DNA from: Allofournierella sp.
GTDB lineage: Bacteria; Bacillota; Clostridia; Oscillospirales; Ruminococcaceae
Assembly: GCA_020025635.1 (NCBI GenBank)
Contig: JAHHRU010000012.1
Coordinates: forward strand, 11,301-75,300
Direction: 5' to 3'
Length of the DNA: 64,000 nucleotides
Below the pieces are notes generated by a model. That model ran no database searches. It worked only from the letters and a program-made list of their open reading frames with translations, and had not been told where the DNA came from. Made by a program: the position numbers and the translations under genes. Below are positions 42,014 to 49,520 of this stretch, one piece after another (the stretch's first letter is position 1; the number at the start of each line of letters is the position of its first letter).

Positions 42014-42314
42014 AAAAAGGCGGCCGCTTTTTTTAAGCAGCCGCCTCAGCTTGCAGATAACCCCCCAATTCGGAAATACGGATGAAATAAAATACGTTCT
42101 CATTCACGGGCATGTACCGGGAATGAGAACACCCTGACAGAAAAAAGGCCCTGTTTTGTGTGCGCAGTGCGCAAAACAGGGCCTTTTTTCGCTGGAAAGG
42201 AGTACTGAGGGAAACCGGGAAGCAGCTTTTGCGCTGTGCGCAAAATGTGCGCCCGGTGTCCTTCAGAGGCTGTCGAACTTTTTCGACAGCCTGAGGCGGC
42301 CGCCTTTTGGCTTT
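42014..42314. repeat. Hairpin-dense gene-free region between the two-component operon and nitroreductase gene
   Basis: No gene is seen in 41947-42314. The stretch holds five strong stem-loops: AGGCGGC/GCCGCCT with a T tail on the minus strand (42014-42046); GTTCTCATTC/GAATGAGAAC (about 42096-42130); a bidirectional terminator GGCCCTGTTTTG/CAAAACAGGGCC (42141-42189); TTTTGCGC/GCGCAAAA (about 42227-42245); and AGGCTGTCGAA/TTCGACAGCCT (about 42267-42292), followed by a self-complementary GGCGGCCGCC. The blocks GTGCGCA and GGCGGCCGC recur. Some are terminators; the rest look like small mobile or repeated palindromes. Confidence 0.6.
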
Positions 42315-42827
42315 TTACAGAATTTCCACCAGCGCTTCCACACTTTTGCGCACGGTGTGGGCCGGGCCGGGCTGGGCATCCTCGGCGGCATAGCCCACCG
42401 GGAAAAGGGCGATCAGGTCATAGCCGGCAAGCTGCGGCAGGGCCTCTTTCAGCTTGGGGGCATCGAAGCTTCCCACCCAGGTGGTGGCAAGGCCCTGTTC
42501 CTCGATCTCCAGCATCATGTGGGTGGCGGCAATGGCGCCGTCCACCTCCGAAAAATTGTGCTGGTCGGGGAAACGGGTCCAGGAGCCGCCGGGCTGTGTG
42601 CCCAGCATCAGAAAGCAGGGAGCCTCAAAGGTGTATTTGCACAGGCTTTTCAGGGTCTGCTTTGCCTTCTCTGAGCGGAACGCCCAGATCTTGAAGCTCT
42701 GCTTGTTCACGGCAGTGGGCGCAATGGCCGCCGCATGCAGGATCTTTTCGATCTTTTCGGCCTCCACCGGCCGGTCGGAAAACTTGCGGCAGGAATACCG
42801 CTTTTCAGCAAGCTCTAAAAAATTCAT
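42315..42827 (-). CDS. Nitroreductase family protein
   Basis: A 170-residue FMN-dependent oxidoreductase of the nitroreductase fold. The N-terminus has the family's RYSCRKFSDRPV phosphate-binding arginines; APTAVNKQSFKIWAF follows, and the C-terminal GYDLIALFPVGYAAE supports the flavin. The cysteine in RYSCRKF is common in the short anaerobe subgroup. It would reduce nitroaromatics, quinones or similar acceptors with NAD(P)H. It is the last gene of the minus-strand series beginning at hxlR, and follows the UvrA-like gene by 18 nt. Confidence 0.92.
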   Translation of the reverse strand: MNFLELAEKRYSCRKFSDRPVEAEKIEKILHAAAIAPTAVNKQSFKIWAFRSEKAKQTLKSLCKYTFEAPCFLMLGTQPGGSWTRFPDQHNFSEVDGAIAATHMMLEIEEQGLATTWVGSFDAPKLKEALPQLAGYDLIALFPVGYAAEDAQPGPAHTVRKSVEALVEIL

Positions 42828-42845
42828 AAAAAATACCGTCCCTTC

Positions 42846-45083
42846 TTATTTGAGATAAGGCCCTGTTACCGAGCCTTCCCTGTCCATCATTTGCCGGGGA
42901 GTGCCCGCAAACAGCAGCCGGCCCCCGTTTGCGCCGCCGCTGGGGCCAAGCTCCACCACATAGTCGGCGGCTTTGAGCACATCCAGGTTGTGCTCGATCA
43001 CGAACACCGAGTTGCCCTGATCCACCAGCCGGTCAAACAGAGCGATCATCTGCCGGATATCCTGCAAATGCAGGCCGTTGGTGGGCTCGTCCAGAATGAA
43101 CACCTGCCCCGCATCGTTCAGGTGGGAGGCAAGCTTCATGCGCTGCAATTCGCCCCCGGAAAGGGTGGAAAGCGCCTGGTTGAGATGCAGGTACTCAAGG
43201 CCCACCTGCACCAGCGGGGCCAGCTTTTTCTCCACCGAACTGCCTTTGAACAGCTCCATGGCCTGGCTCACGGTCAGGTCCATCACCTGGGCAATGTTGA
43301 GGCCCTCCATCCGGAATTCCAGCGCCTGGGGGGAATACCGCAGCCCGCCGCAGGCTTCGCACACCGTTTCCACCGCATCCATGAACGCCATGTCCGAAAC
43401 GATCACGCCTTTGCCGCCGCAGACCGGGCAGCCGCCTTTGCCGTTGAAGGAATAAAGCCCCACCGGCTTTTTGCTTTTTGCGGCAAAAAGCCGGCGGATA
43501 TCATCCGAAGCGCCGGTGTAGGTACCCGGGGTGGAGCGCAGGCTCACCCCGATGTCCCGCTGCTGGATGGAAATGAGCCTGCCCGGATACTCGGCTTCAA
43601 ACACCCGCATCAGCGAGCTTTTGCCCGAGCCCGCCACGCCGGCGATCACCGTGAGCACCCCCAAGGGCAGCTTCACATTTAGATTTTGCAGGTTGTGGAG
43701 CCGGGCGTTTTGGATCTGGAACCAGTCCTTCGGGGTGCGCAGCTGCTGTTTGAATTCGCTTTTCTGGCGCAGCAGCCGGCCGGTGAGGGTGTCCGCCTTC
43801 AAAAGCTGTGGGTAGCTGCCCTCAAACAGCACCTGGCCGCCGGCGGTTCCCGCACCGGGGCCCATATCCACAATGTGGTCGGCAATTTCCATCATCTCCC
43901 GGTGGTGCTCCACCATCAAAACGGTGTTGCCCCGGTCCCGCAGGCCCTGGATGGCCTCGCTCAGCCGGTGGATGTCGTGGCTGTGCAGGCCCACGCTGGG
44001 CTCATCCAGCACATACAAAAGGTCCGAAAGGGAGGAATTGTTGTATTTTGCGATCTTGCACCGCTGGGCCTCGCCCCCGGAAAGGGTGCCCATGGGCCGG
44101 TCCAACGTGAGATAGTCCAGGCCGATGTCGATGAGCGCCCCGATGCGGTCCTTGAGGGAATCCTTGATGTCCACCGCCAGCGGGTCGGTGATGGCTTCCA
44201 GCCATTGCAAGATTTCGCCCAGGGGCATGCCGGTCACATCGGCAATGTTTTTGCCGCCGATCTTGCAGGACAGAATGGTGGGGTTCAGCCGCTGGCCCCG
44301 GCACACCGGGCAGGGCCCCTGGGTGACCAGCGGTTCCAGCTTTTTCCAGTGCACCTTGGCATCGTCCCGCTTGAGCATCCGGTTCATCCGGTACATCAGG
44401 CCCTCATAGGTCGCTGTCTTATAGTAATCCGGCGGGGGGTCCTTCAGCTTCATGGGCTCCTGGTACAAAAACAGGTCCAGCTCTTCGGGGGTGTAATCCC
44501 GGATTTTTTTGTTGTTGTCAAACAGGCCCGAGGCCCCGTAATAGAGCCAGCGCCACTGGCCCGGTTCAAAGGCCACATACCGGATGACCCCCGCATCGTT
44601 CAGGCATTTGTCAAAATCCACCAGCTTGTGCACATCCAGCTCGGTCACCTCGCCCAAGCCGTCACATCGGGGGCAGCGCCCCTGGGGATGGTTGAAGGAG
44701 AAGGAGTCGGAATAGCCCACAAAGGGCCTGCCCACCCGGGAAAACAGCACCCGCAGGATGGAATAGATATCGGTGTAGGTGCCCAGGGTGGACCGCACAT
44801 TGGAGCCGGGCTTTTTCTGGTCGATGACAATGGCGGCGGGCAGATGCTCGATGGCCGCCACATGGGGCCGCCGGTATTTGGGCAGATACCGCTGGGAAAA
44901 GCTGGGGAAGGTTTCGTTCAGCTCCCGGCGGGACTGGGCGGCGATGGTGTCCAGCACCAGCGAGGATTTTCCCGAGCCGGAAACGCCGGTGACCACCGTG
45001 ATCTGGTTTTTGGGGATCTCCAGCGAAACGTGTTTCAGGTTGTTCTGGGTCGCATCGTGTACGCAAATGGGTTTTTGGGCCAT
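42846..45083 (-). CDS. UvrA-like excinuclease paralogue, short class without UvrB-binding domain
   Basis: A 745-residue tandem ABC ATPase; canonical UvrA is about 940. Walker A motifs are VSGSGKSS (about 34) and VAGSGKSS (about 490); signatures are LSGGEAQRCKIA and LSGGELQRMKLA; Walker B/D loops are YVLDEPSVGLH and FILDEPTNGLH. Zinc-type pairs CPRCDG, CPVCRG, CPVCGG and CEACGG are present. The region between the first Walker A and zinc module lacks the full UvrB-binding domain, as in class II/III UvrA proteins linked to drug resistance in antibiotic producers and Firmicutes. Here it sits among a VOC protein, an exporter and a nitroreductase, which supports a drug or damage response role over general repair. 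Confidence 0.9.
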   Translation of the reverse strand: MAQKPICVHDATQNNLKHVSLEIPKNQITVVTGVSGSGKSSLVLDTIAAQSRRELNETFPSFSQRYLPKYRRPHVAAIEHLPAAIVIDQKKPGSNVRSTLGTYTDIYSILRVLFSRVGRPFVGYSDSFSFNHPQGRCPRCDGLGEVTELDVHKLVDFDKCLNDAGVIRYVAFEPGQWRWLYYGASGLFDNNKKIRDYTPEELDLFLYQEPMKLKDPPPDYYKTATYEGLMYRMNRMLKRDDAKVHWKKLEPLVTQGPCPVCRGQRLNPTILSCKIGGKNIADVTGMPLGEILQWLEAITDPLAVDIKDSLKDRIGALIDIGLDYLTLDRPMGTLSGGEAQRCKIAKYNNSSLSDLLYVLDEPSVGLHSHDIHRLSEAIQGLRDRGNTVLMVEHHREMMEIADHIVDMGPGAGTAGGQVLFEGSYPQLLKADTLTGRLLRQKSEFKQQLRTPKDWFQIQNARLHNLQNLNVKLPLGVLTVIAGVAGSGKSSLMRVFEAEYPGRLISIQQRDIGVSLRSTPGTYTGASDDIRRLFAAKSKKPVGLYSFNGKGGCPVCGGKGVIVSDMAFMDAVETVCEACGGLRYSPQALEFRMEGLNIAQVMDLTVSQAMELFKGSSVEKKLAPLVQVGLEYLHLNQALSTLSGGELQRMKLASHLNDAGQVFILDEPTNGLHLQDIRQMIALFDRLVDQGNSVFVIEHNLDVLKAADYVVELGPSGGANGGRLLFAGTPRQMMDREGSVTGPYLK

Positions 45084-45111
45084 AGGGCGCTCCTTTCCCG
45101 GGCTGGCCGGT

Positions 45112-45567
45112 TTATTCCCGCACCGGCTGGATCAATTCCAGCACGTTCCGGTCCGGGTCAAAGAAATATACCGCCCGGCTTTTGCCAAAGCCATAGCGGG
45201 TGCTGTCAAAGGTCTGGGGCTCTGAAAGGAACTCCACACCCTTTGCCCGCAGGGCCTTGTAATCCCGGTCGATGTCGTCGGTGGCAAAGCAGGCTTCCGA
45301 AATGGAGGTCTTGAACAGGCTGGGTTCGTCCGAAACCGCAGGCGCATCCACAAACTGGATCAGCTCCACCAGCGGTGCGTTTTTATCCGCCGTCCGCAGG
45401 TAGCCCACCCGGGCGCTGCATCCTTCCCGCTGAAAGAGCGCTGCGGTCTGGGGTCCGTCCATCTTCATTTCACCCACCCATTCAAGGCCCAGGGTGTCCC
45501 GGTAAAATTCCACCGAGCGGTCCAGATCACTCACAGTAAAACCGATATGAGCAACAGAAGCAAACAT
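45112..45567 (-). CDS. VOC family (glyoxalase/bleomycin resistance-like) protein
   Basis: A 151-residue protein with two beta-alpha-beta-beta-beta modules. Metal-site candidates are H8 (AHIGFTV), E68 (LVELIQF) and E144 (VLELIQ); the fourth ligand, usually histidine at the start of the second module, is replaced (SEACFATDD). Family members include lactoylglutathione lyases and drug-binding or fosfomycin/bleomycin resistance proteins; the activity cannot be told here. AAGGAGG precedes the ATG. Lies between the UvrA-like and DUF2871-like genes. Confidence 0.88.
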   Translation of the reverse strand: MFASVAHIGFTVSDLDRSVEFYRDTLGLEWVGEMKMDGPQTAALFQREGCSARVGYLRTADKNAPLVELIQFVDAPAVSDEPSLFKTSISEACFATDDIDRDYKALRAKGVEFLSEPQTFDSTRYGFGKSRAVYFFDPDRNVLELIQPVRE

Positions 45568-45636
45568 TTGAAATACCTCCTTTTTATGGAAAGAGAGCAG
45601 GGGCTGAAAGTGCCCCCGCTCAAAATCTTATCTTTA

Positions 45637-46056
45637 TTATGCGTCCTTTTTGCAGGACTTCATCAGTGCGTGGTAGAAAAAGCCCAGACCCACGGTGAGG
45701 ATGATGTGGCCGATGCCGGCCATGCCGCCCAGCATGTGGTCCAAAAAGCTGGGGATGGGCATAAAGAACATCTGGCAGACGCCCCGGGCAGACATAAAGC
45801 CCAAGGTCATCACAAGGCCCAGGTTGTAGACCCACAAAAACACCCGGAAGCTTTTCTCTTTTTGGATCTCAAAAGCCTTCATGAACAAAGGCACCAGCAG
45901 GAACAGGACACCGCCCAGCAGGATGGCGTGGGGGTGCACCCGGGACAAAGCCGAATCGCCCTCAAAATGGGTCCAGTAAGCGGCTTCGTGGTGGAAAACA
46001 CCGCTGACAAGGCCGAAGGTGAGATATGCGAGGGAAATCTTGTACATGTTTTTCAT
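45637..46056 (-). CDS. DUF2871 family membrane protein
   Basis: A 139-residue protein with four membrane helices. LAYLTFGLVSGVFHHEAAYW at the start, LSRVHPHAILLGGVLFLLVP and HMLGGMAGIGHIILTVGLGFFYHAL are the conserved parts of this uncharacterised family; several conserved histidines in the membrane (HH, HPH, H) hint at heme or metal binding, but this is inference. The ATG at 46056 has AAGGAG at 8 nt and overlaps the end of the exporter gene by 4 nt. Confidence 0.8.
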   Translation of the reverse strand: MKNMYKISLAYLTFGLVSGVFHHEAAYWTHFEGDSALSRVHPHAILLGGVLFLLVPLFMKAFEIQKEKSFRVFLWVYNLGLVMTLGFMSARGVCQMFFMPIPSFLDHMLGGMAGIGHIILTVGLGFFYHALMKSCKKDA

Positions 46057-47012
46057 TTGTTTTTCTCCTTTTTCTTTTCCAAAAAATCCTGATTGACCAG
46101 ATAAATGCCGGCGCACACCAGCAGCAGCGAAACAAGCCCCTTCAGGGTGAATGCCTGATTGCGCTCACCCAGCAAAGCGGCGCTCAAAATCACCCCGAAC
46201 ACCGGGTTCATAAAGCCGAACACCGCCACCCGGCCCACCGGGTTGTGCCTGAGCAGGATGCCCCAGATGGAGTATGCCGCCGCCGAAATGAGGGCCATGT
46301 AGAGCATCAGCAAAGCGGAACTTACGGTGAAGCCGCCCAGCCGGCCGCCCATGCCAAAGCCCGCCGCCGCCATTGCCAGGCCGCCCAGCAGGAACTGGTA
46401 GCCGCTCAGCACCACCGGGTTTTCCCGTTCGCCGTACTTTTTAATCAGCACCGAGCTGAGCGCATAAGACAGGGTGGAAAGCAGTATGAAGCCCTCGCCG
46501 AAAAAGGACATGCTGCTGTCAAGCCCGGTGCCGTTCAGATTGATGAGCACCACGCCCGCAAAGCCCACAAGGCAGCCCAGAAGCTTGCCCCTGCCCAGCT
46601 TTTCATAATGGAACAGAAGGCTGGACATCAAAATGGCAAAGAAGACGTTTGCCGCCTCAATGATGGAAGCCTTGACCCCGGTGGTGTGCGCAAGGCCCAC
46701 ATAAAAGAACAGATACTGAAGCACCGTTTGCGCCAGCGAAAGCCGGGCCACCATGCCCCAGGAGCCTTTTTGGGGGAAAAGGGCTTTGCGCCCAATGGCG
46801 CTTCCCATCAGGATGGTGAGCAGGCCCGCCAGTGCAAAGCGGACGCCCGCAAACAAAATCTGAGCGTTCACATCCTGTGAGGCAATGCCCAGCATTGCGT
46901 AGCCGATCTTGATGCAGGGGAAGGCGCTCCCCCACAAAAAGCAGCAGATCATGGCCAGAAGCGCCACGACCCAGCCTTTTTGCAAAAATGTTCTGCTGTT
47001 TTCGTTTTCCAT
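46053..47012 (-). CDS. EamA/DMT superfamily transporter
   Basis: A 319-residue protein with ten predicted helices in two EamA repeats (about 15-150 and 165-305). FLWGSAFPCIKIGYAML and the repeat end FFAILMSSLLFHYEKL, then AYSIWGILLRHNP and FGVILSAALLGER, are typical. It probably exports a metabolite or drug. It lies 24 nt after the HxlR-type regulator gene, suggesting joint expression under that regulator. Confidence 0.9.
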   Translation of the reverse strand: MENENSRTFLQKGWVVALLAMICCFLWGSAFPCIKIGYAMLGIASQDVNAQILFAGVRFALAGLLTILMGSAIGRKALFPQKGSWGMVARLSLAQTVLQYLFFYVGLAHTTGVKASIIEAANVFFAILMSSLLFHYEKLGRGKLLGCLVGFAGVVLINLNGTGLDSSMSFFGEGFILLSTLSYALSSVLIKKYGERENPVVLSGYQFLLGGLAMAAAGFGMGGRLGGFTVSSALLMLYMALISAAAYSIWGILLRHNPVGRVAVFGFMNPVFGVILSAALLGERNQAFTLKGLVSLLLVCAGIYLVNQDFLEKKKEKNK

Positions 47013-47036
47013 TTTTTGTGCTGTTTCCCGCTTTCC

Positions 47037-47411
47037 TTACTTTGTTTGATAGTCGCATTTTCCGCAGCACTGAACTGCCCCGGCCTCTTTCTGAAAGGCC
47101 CCTGCCCACCGGCAGATGCTTTGCAGAATGGGAATGACCGACCGCCCCTTCTCGGTGAGGGTATATTCCACCCGGGGCGGGATCTCGTTGTAGGACCGCC
47201 TTTCCACCATCTGTGCCTCCATCAGCTTTTTCAGGGCAGCGGCCAATACCGCATCGGTGATGTTGGTCAGCTCTTTTCGCAGCTCGCTGTATCGCAGCGT
47301 GCCCATGCCGGCCAGCACACACAGAATGCGGGAGTTCCATTTTCCGCCGAACACCTCCAGGCCGTATTCCAGCGGGCAGCGGATGTCCTCCTGCATTTTC
47401 TTTTTGTACAC
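47037..47411 (-). CDS. HxlR family transcriptional regulator
   Basis: A 124-residue winged-helix regulator. RCPLEYGLEVFGGKWNSRIL is the signature, with the N-terminal cysteine that senses electrophiles or oxidants in several HxlR relatives (HypR, YodB, QorR); a second cluster CCGKC sits at the C-terminus and is unusual. LRYSELRKELTNITDAVL is the recognition region. Start is a GTG with GAGAGG at 6 nt. It begins the operon with the EamA exporter and probably controls itself through the sites at 47481-47511. Confidence 0.92.
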   Translation of the reverse strand: MYKKKMQEDIRCPLEYGLEVFGGKWNSRILCVLAGMGTLRYSELRKELTNITDAVLAAALKKLMEAQMVERRSYNEIPPRVEYTLTEKGRSVIPILQSICRWAGAFQKEAGAVQCCGKCDYQTK

Positions 47412-47480
47412 GGCATTCCTCTCCCTTGTTCCGCTTATTTTATCACAGCAAACCGAATTTTTAAAGCCACTATAAAACTT

Positions 47481-47511
47481 GTAAGTTACTTTCCTTTTGG
47501 TAAGTACTTTC
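47481..47511. promoter_or_regulatory. Candidate HxlR operator
   Basis: GTAAGTTACTTT and GGTAAGTACTTT form two overlapping copies and a TTAC...GTAA inverted pair just downstream of the operon promoter. HxlR-type sites commonly contain AGTTACTT/GGTAACT-like halves. Confidence 0.5.
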
Positions 47512-47536
47512 TTTTTTACAGCTTTGGCGATTTCCT

Positions 47537-47565
47537 ATTATAGCACCCCTCTTTTGCCTGTGCAA
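47537..47565 (-). promoter_or_regulatory. Promoter of the hxlR operon
   Basis: TTGCAC (47565-47560) and TATAAT (47542-47537) with a 17-nt spacer on the minus strand. Confidence 0.75.
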
Positions 47566-47859
47566 GAAAATTTTTTGTGAACAAAAAAGAGGCCTGCCCG
47601 CATGGTTCCCCACCTTTTTGTTCACACAGCGCCCCCTGCAGCAAACGTGCCGGATGCTTTTCCACGTTTGCTGTGCGCTCAGTCTTTGTGCGGATCTAAA
47701 AGTTTAAGTCAAAAACTTTATTGACATTAAATTCAGCAGGCACAAAATGTCGATTGTTTTCAAAATCGCTTTATTTCTGTAATATATATAGTTTATATTC
47801 GGTAAATATCCTTATTTTTTGGCATAAAACCCGATTTTTCCGTCAAGTATGATAATTTA
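47566..47859. other. AT-rich regulatory region before the permease cluster, no gene seen
   Basis: The gene-free interval 47412-47935 holds, beyond the hxlR promoter, an 11-bp stem CAGCAAACGTG/CACGTTTGCTG at about 47638-47673, an inverted pair GTCAA-N8-TTGAC at about 47709-47726 and another GTCAA-N13-TTGAC at about 47843-47864 that overlaps the cluster promoter's -35 box. Base composition falls sharply here compared with both flanks. The inverted pairs are candidate repressor sites for the cluster. Confidence 0.45.
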
Positions 47860-47888
47860 TTGACAATTCATCCTTCAAATGCTATACT
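47860..47888 (+). promoter_or_regulatory. Promoter of the permease/reductase cluster
   Basis: TTGACA and TATACT with a 17-nt spacer, about 48 nt before the first permease start. Confidence 0.8.
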
Positions 47889-47935
47889 CGGAAATATAAT
47901 TTAACTGTCAAACAAATGGAGGAGTGGTATCCCGC

Positions 47936-49486
47936 ATGGCTTTTCGTTACAGATGGTGGGGCAAAGGTGATATTGATGCCTCACTGGGTGTCTTTTTTGA
48001 TGGATTTTCAAAGATCCTTTCCGCCACAGGAATCATGCTGTTTGTATTCGGTATGCCCGCAGAGATCGTTTTGGGCAAAATGCTGCCCGGCATCGGTGTT
48101 GCTGTCTTTTTGGGAAATTTGTGGTATTTCCATGAGGCACACTCACTTGCACAGCGTGAACAGCGGCACAATGTAACCGCTCAGCCCTTTGGCATTGGTG
48201 CTTCGCAGCTGAGCGGATGGCTGTATCTGATCATGGGCCCCATCTATTGGCAGACCGGCAACGCCGAATATGCCTTTCAGATCGGTCTTGCTGCCTGCTT
48301 CATCGGCGGCTTTATCGAGATCCTGGGCGCTTTCGTCGGCAAATGGATCGTTCAAAACGTGCCCCACAGCGCCCTGATGGGCAACATGGCCTCGGCCGCC
48401 ATTGTCTGGCTTTCTTTTGTGGGCATCTCAATGGTTTACGACCGGCCGGTTTATGCGCTGCTGCCCTTGTTTATTGTGATCATTGATTATCTGGGCAAGG
48501 CCGACAGGCGTTTCGCCAAGATCCCTTCGGGCCTTGCTGCCGTGGTTTTGGGCTCTGCGATCGCCTGGTGCACAGGCTATTTGAGCCTGGACAATTTCAC
48601 CCATTCATTCAGCAGCCTGGGTTTTTACCCGCCGCGGCTGTGCGTCGGTGATATTTTCAAAGGCCTGAGCGGCATCGTGCCCTTCCTGCCCATCATCATT
48701 CCGCTGCAGCTCAACAACTTTCTTTCCACCCTGCAGGGTGTGGAAGCAGCCCGGTCCGCAGGAGATGTCTATCCCGAACGCCGTTCCATGATCATGGACG
48801 GCTTCTCCAGCGTGATCGGCTCCTTATTCGGCAATCCCTTTCCCACCACAGTGTACTTTGGCCACCCTGGCTGGAAGGAGCTGGATGCACATGCGGGCTT
48901 CTCGCTTGTAAACGCGGCCGCCTATCTTTTGATCTGCACCACCGGCCTGACCGGTGTACTGATGGCGCTGATCCCCACCGAAGCGGTGATGGTTCTGCTG
49001 ATTTTTATTGGTTTCTCGGTAACAGCAGCCACCTTCCAGGGAATCGACCACAAGTACAACAACGTCATCCTCATTTCGATGGTGCCCATCCTCTTCCAGT
49101 ACATTCAAACGCTGATCAACTCAGCCGTTCAGGCAGCAGGCTCCACAGTGGATGCGATCGGCACTGCCGGATTTGCGGAATTCTCAGTGCCCATAAACGG
49201 CATTCAGTATCTGGCAAACGGGGCGTTTCTTTCCAGCCTGCTGATCGCCGGTCTGCTGGCTTATATTGTGGATAAAAAATACGGCCGCGCTGCCGCTTTT
49301 GCCCTTGCGCTTGCGGGGTGCTCTTTTGTGGGCATGATCCATGCAAGCGAAGTATCGCTTTTCTCCCCTGTGGGTACGCTTTTTGGTGTTTTGTATCTGT
49401 TTGTTGCCGGTGCGCTTGCGGCAAAAGCGCGGCTGCTTCGCAACCGGGCCGTTCCGGGTCCGGGTCCGGCTGAGAAAGTTATTTAA
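47936..49486 (+). CDS. NCS2-like (xanthine/uracil permease fold) transporter, first of a pair
   Basis: A 516-residue protein with about 12-14 hydrophobic segments. DASLGVFFDGFSK near residue 13 and IDGFSSVIGSLFGNPFPTTVYFGHPGWKEL in the second half match the NCS2/SLC23 7+7 fold, where the latter corresponds to the TM8 region and the following loop. The usual N-x-G-x4-T motif of purine and uracil carriers is replaced by GHPGWKEL, so the substrate probably differs. GGAGGAG lies about 11 nt before the ATG. It is followed after 34 nt by a paralogue and then four enzyme genes in the same direction. Family placement is by pattern; substrate unknown. Confidence 0.7.
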   Translation: MAFRYRWWGKGDIDASLGVFFDGFSKILSATGIMLFVFGMPAEIVLGKMLPGIGVAVFLGNLWYFHEAHSLAQREQRHNVTAQPFGIGASQLSGWLYLIMGPIYWQTGNAEYAFQIGLAACFIGGFIEILGAFVGKWIVQNVPHSALMGNMASAAIVWLSFVGISMVYDRPVYALLPLFIVIIDYLGKADRRFAKIPSGLAAVVLGSAIAWCTGYLSLDNFTHSFSSLGFYPPRLCVGDIFKGLSGIVPFLPIIIPLQLNNFLSTLQGVEAARSAGDVYPERRSMIMDGFSSVIGSLFGNPFPTTVYFGHPGWKELDAHAGFSLVNAAAYLLICTTGLTGVLMALIPTEAVMVLLIFIGFSVTAATFQGIDHKYNNVILISMVPILFQYIQTLINSAVQAAGSTVDAIGTAGFAEFSVPINGIQYLANGAFLSSLLIAGLLAYIVDKKYGRAAAFALALAGCSFVGMIHASEVSLFSPVGTLFGVLYLFVAGALAAKARLLRNRAVPGPGPAEKVI

Positions 49487-49520
49487 CAGCACTGCTGTAA
49501 GATAAAAGGAGGAAAAAACA

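Noticed and set aside
47916..48176. ATG frame MEEWYPAWLF... overlapping the first permease start
   Set aside because: Its first codons are the permease's own Shine-Dalgarno region and the frame then runs through the permease in the wrong phase. Kept out as a chance frame, though a uORF effect cannot be excluded.
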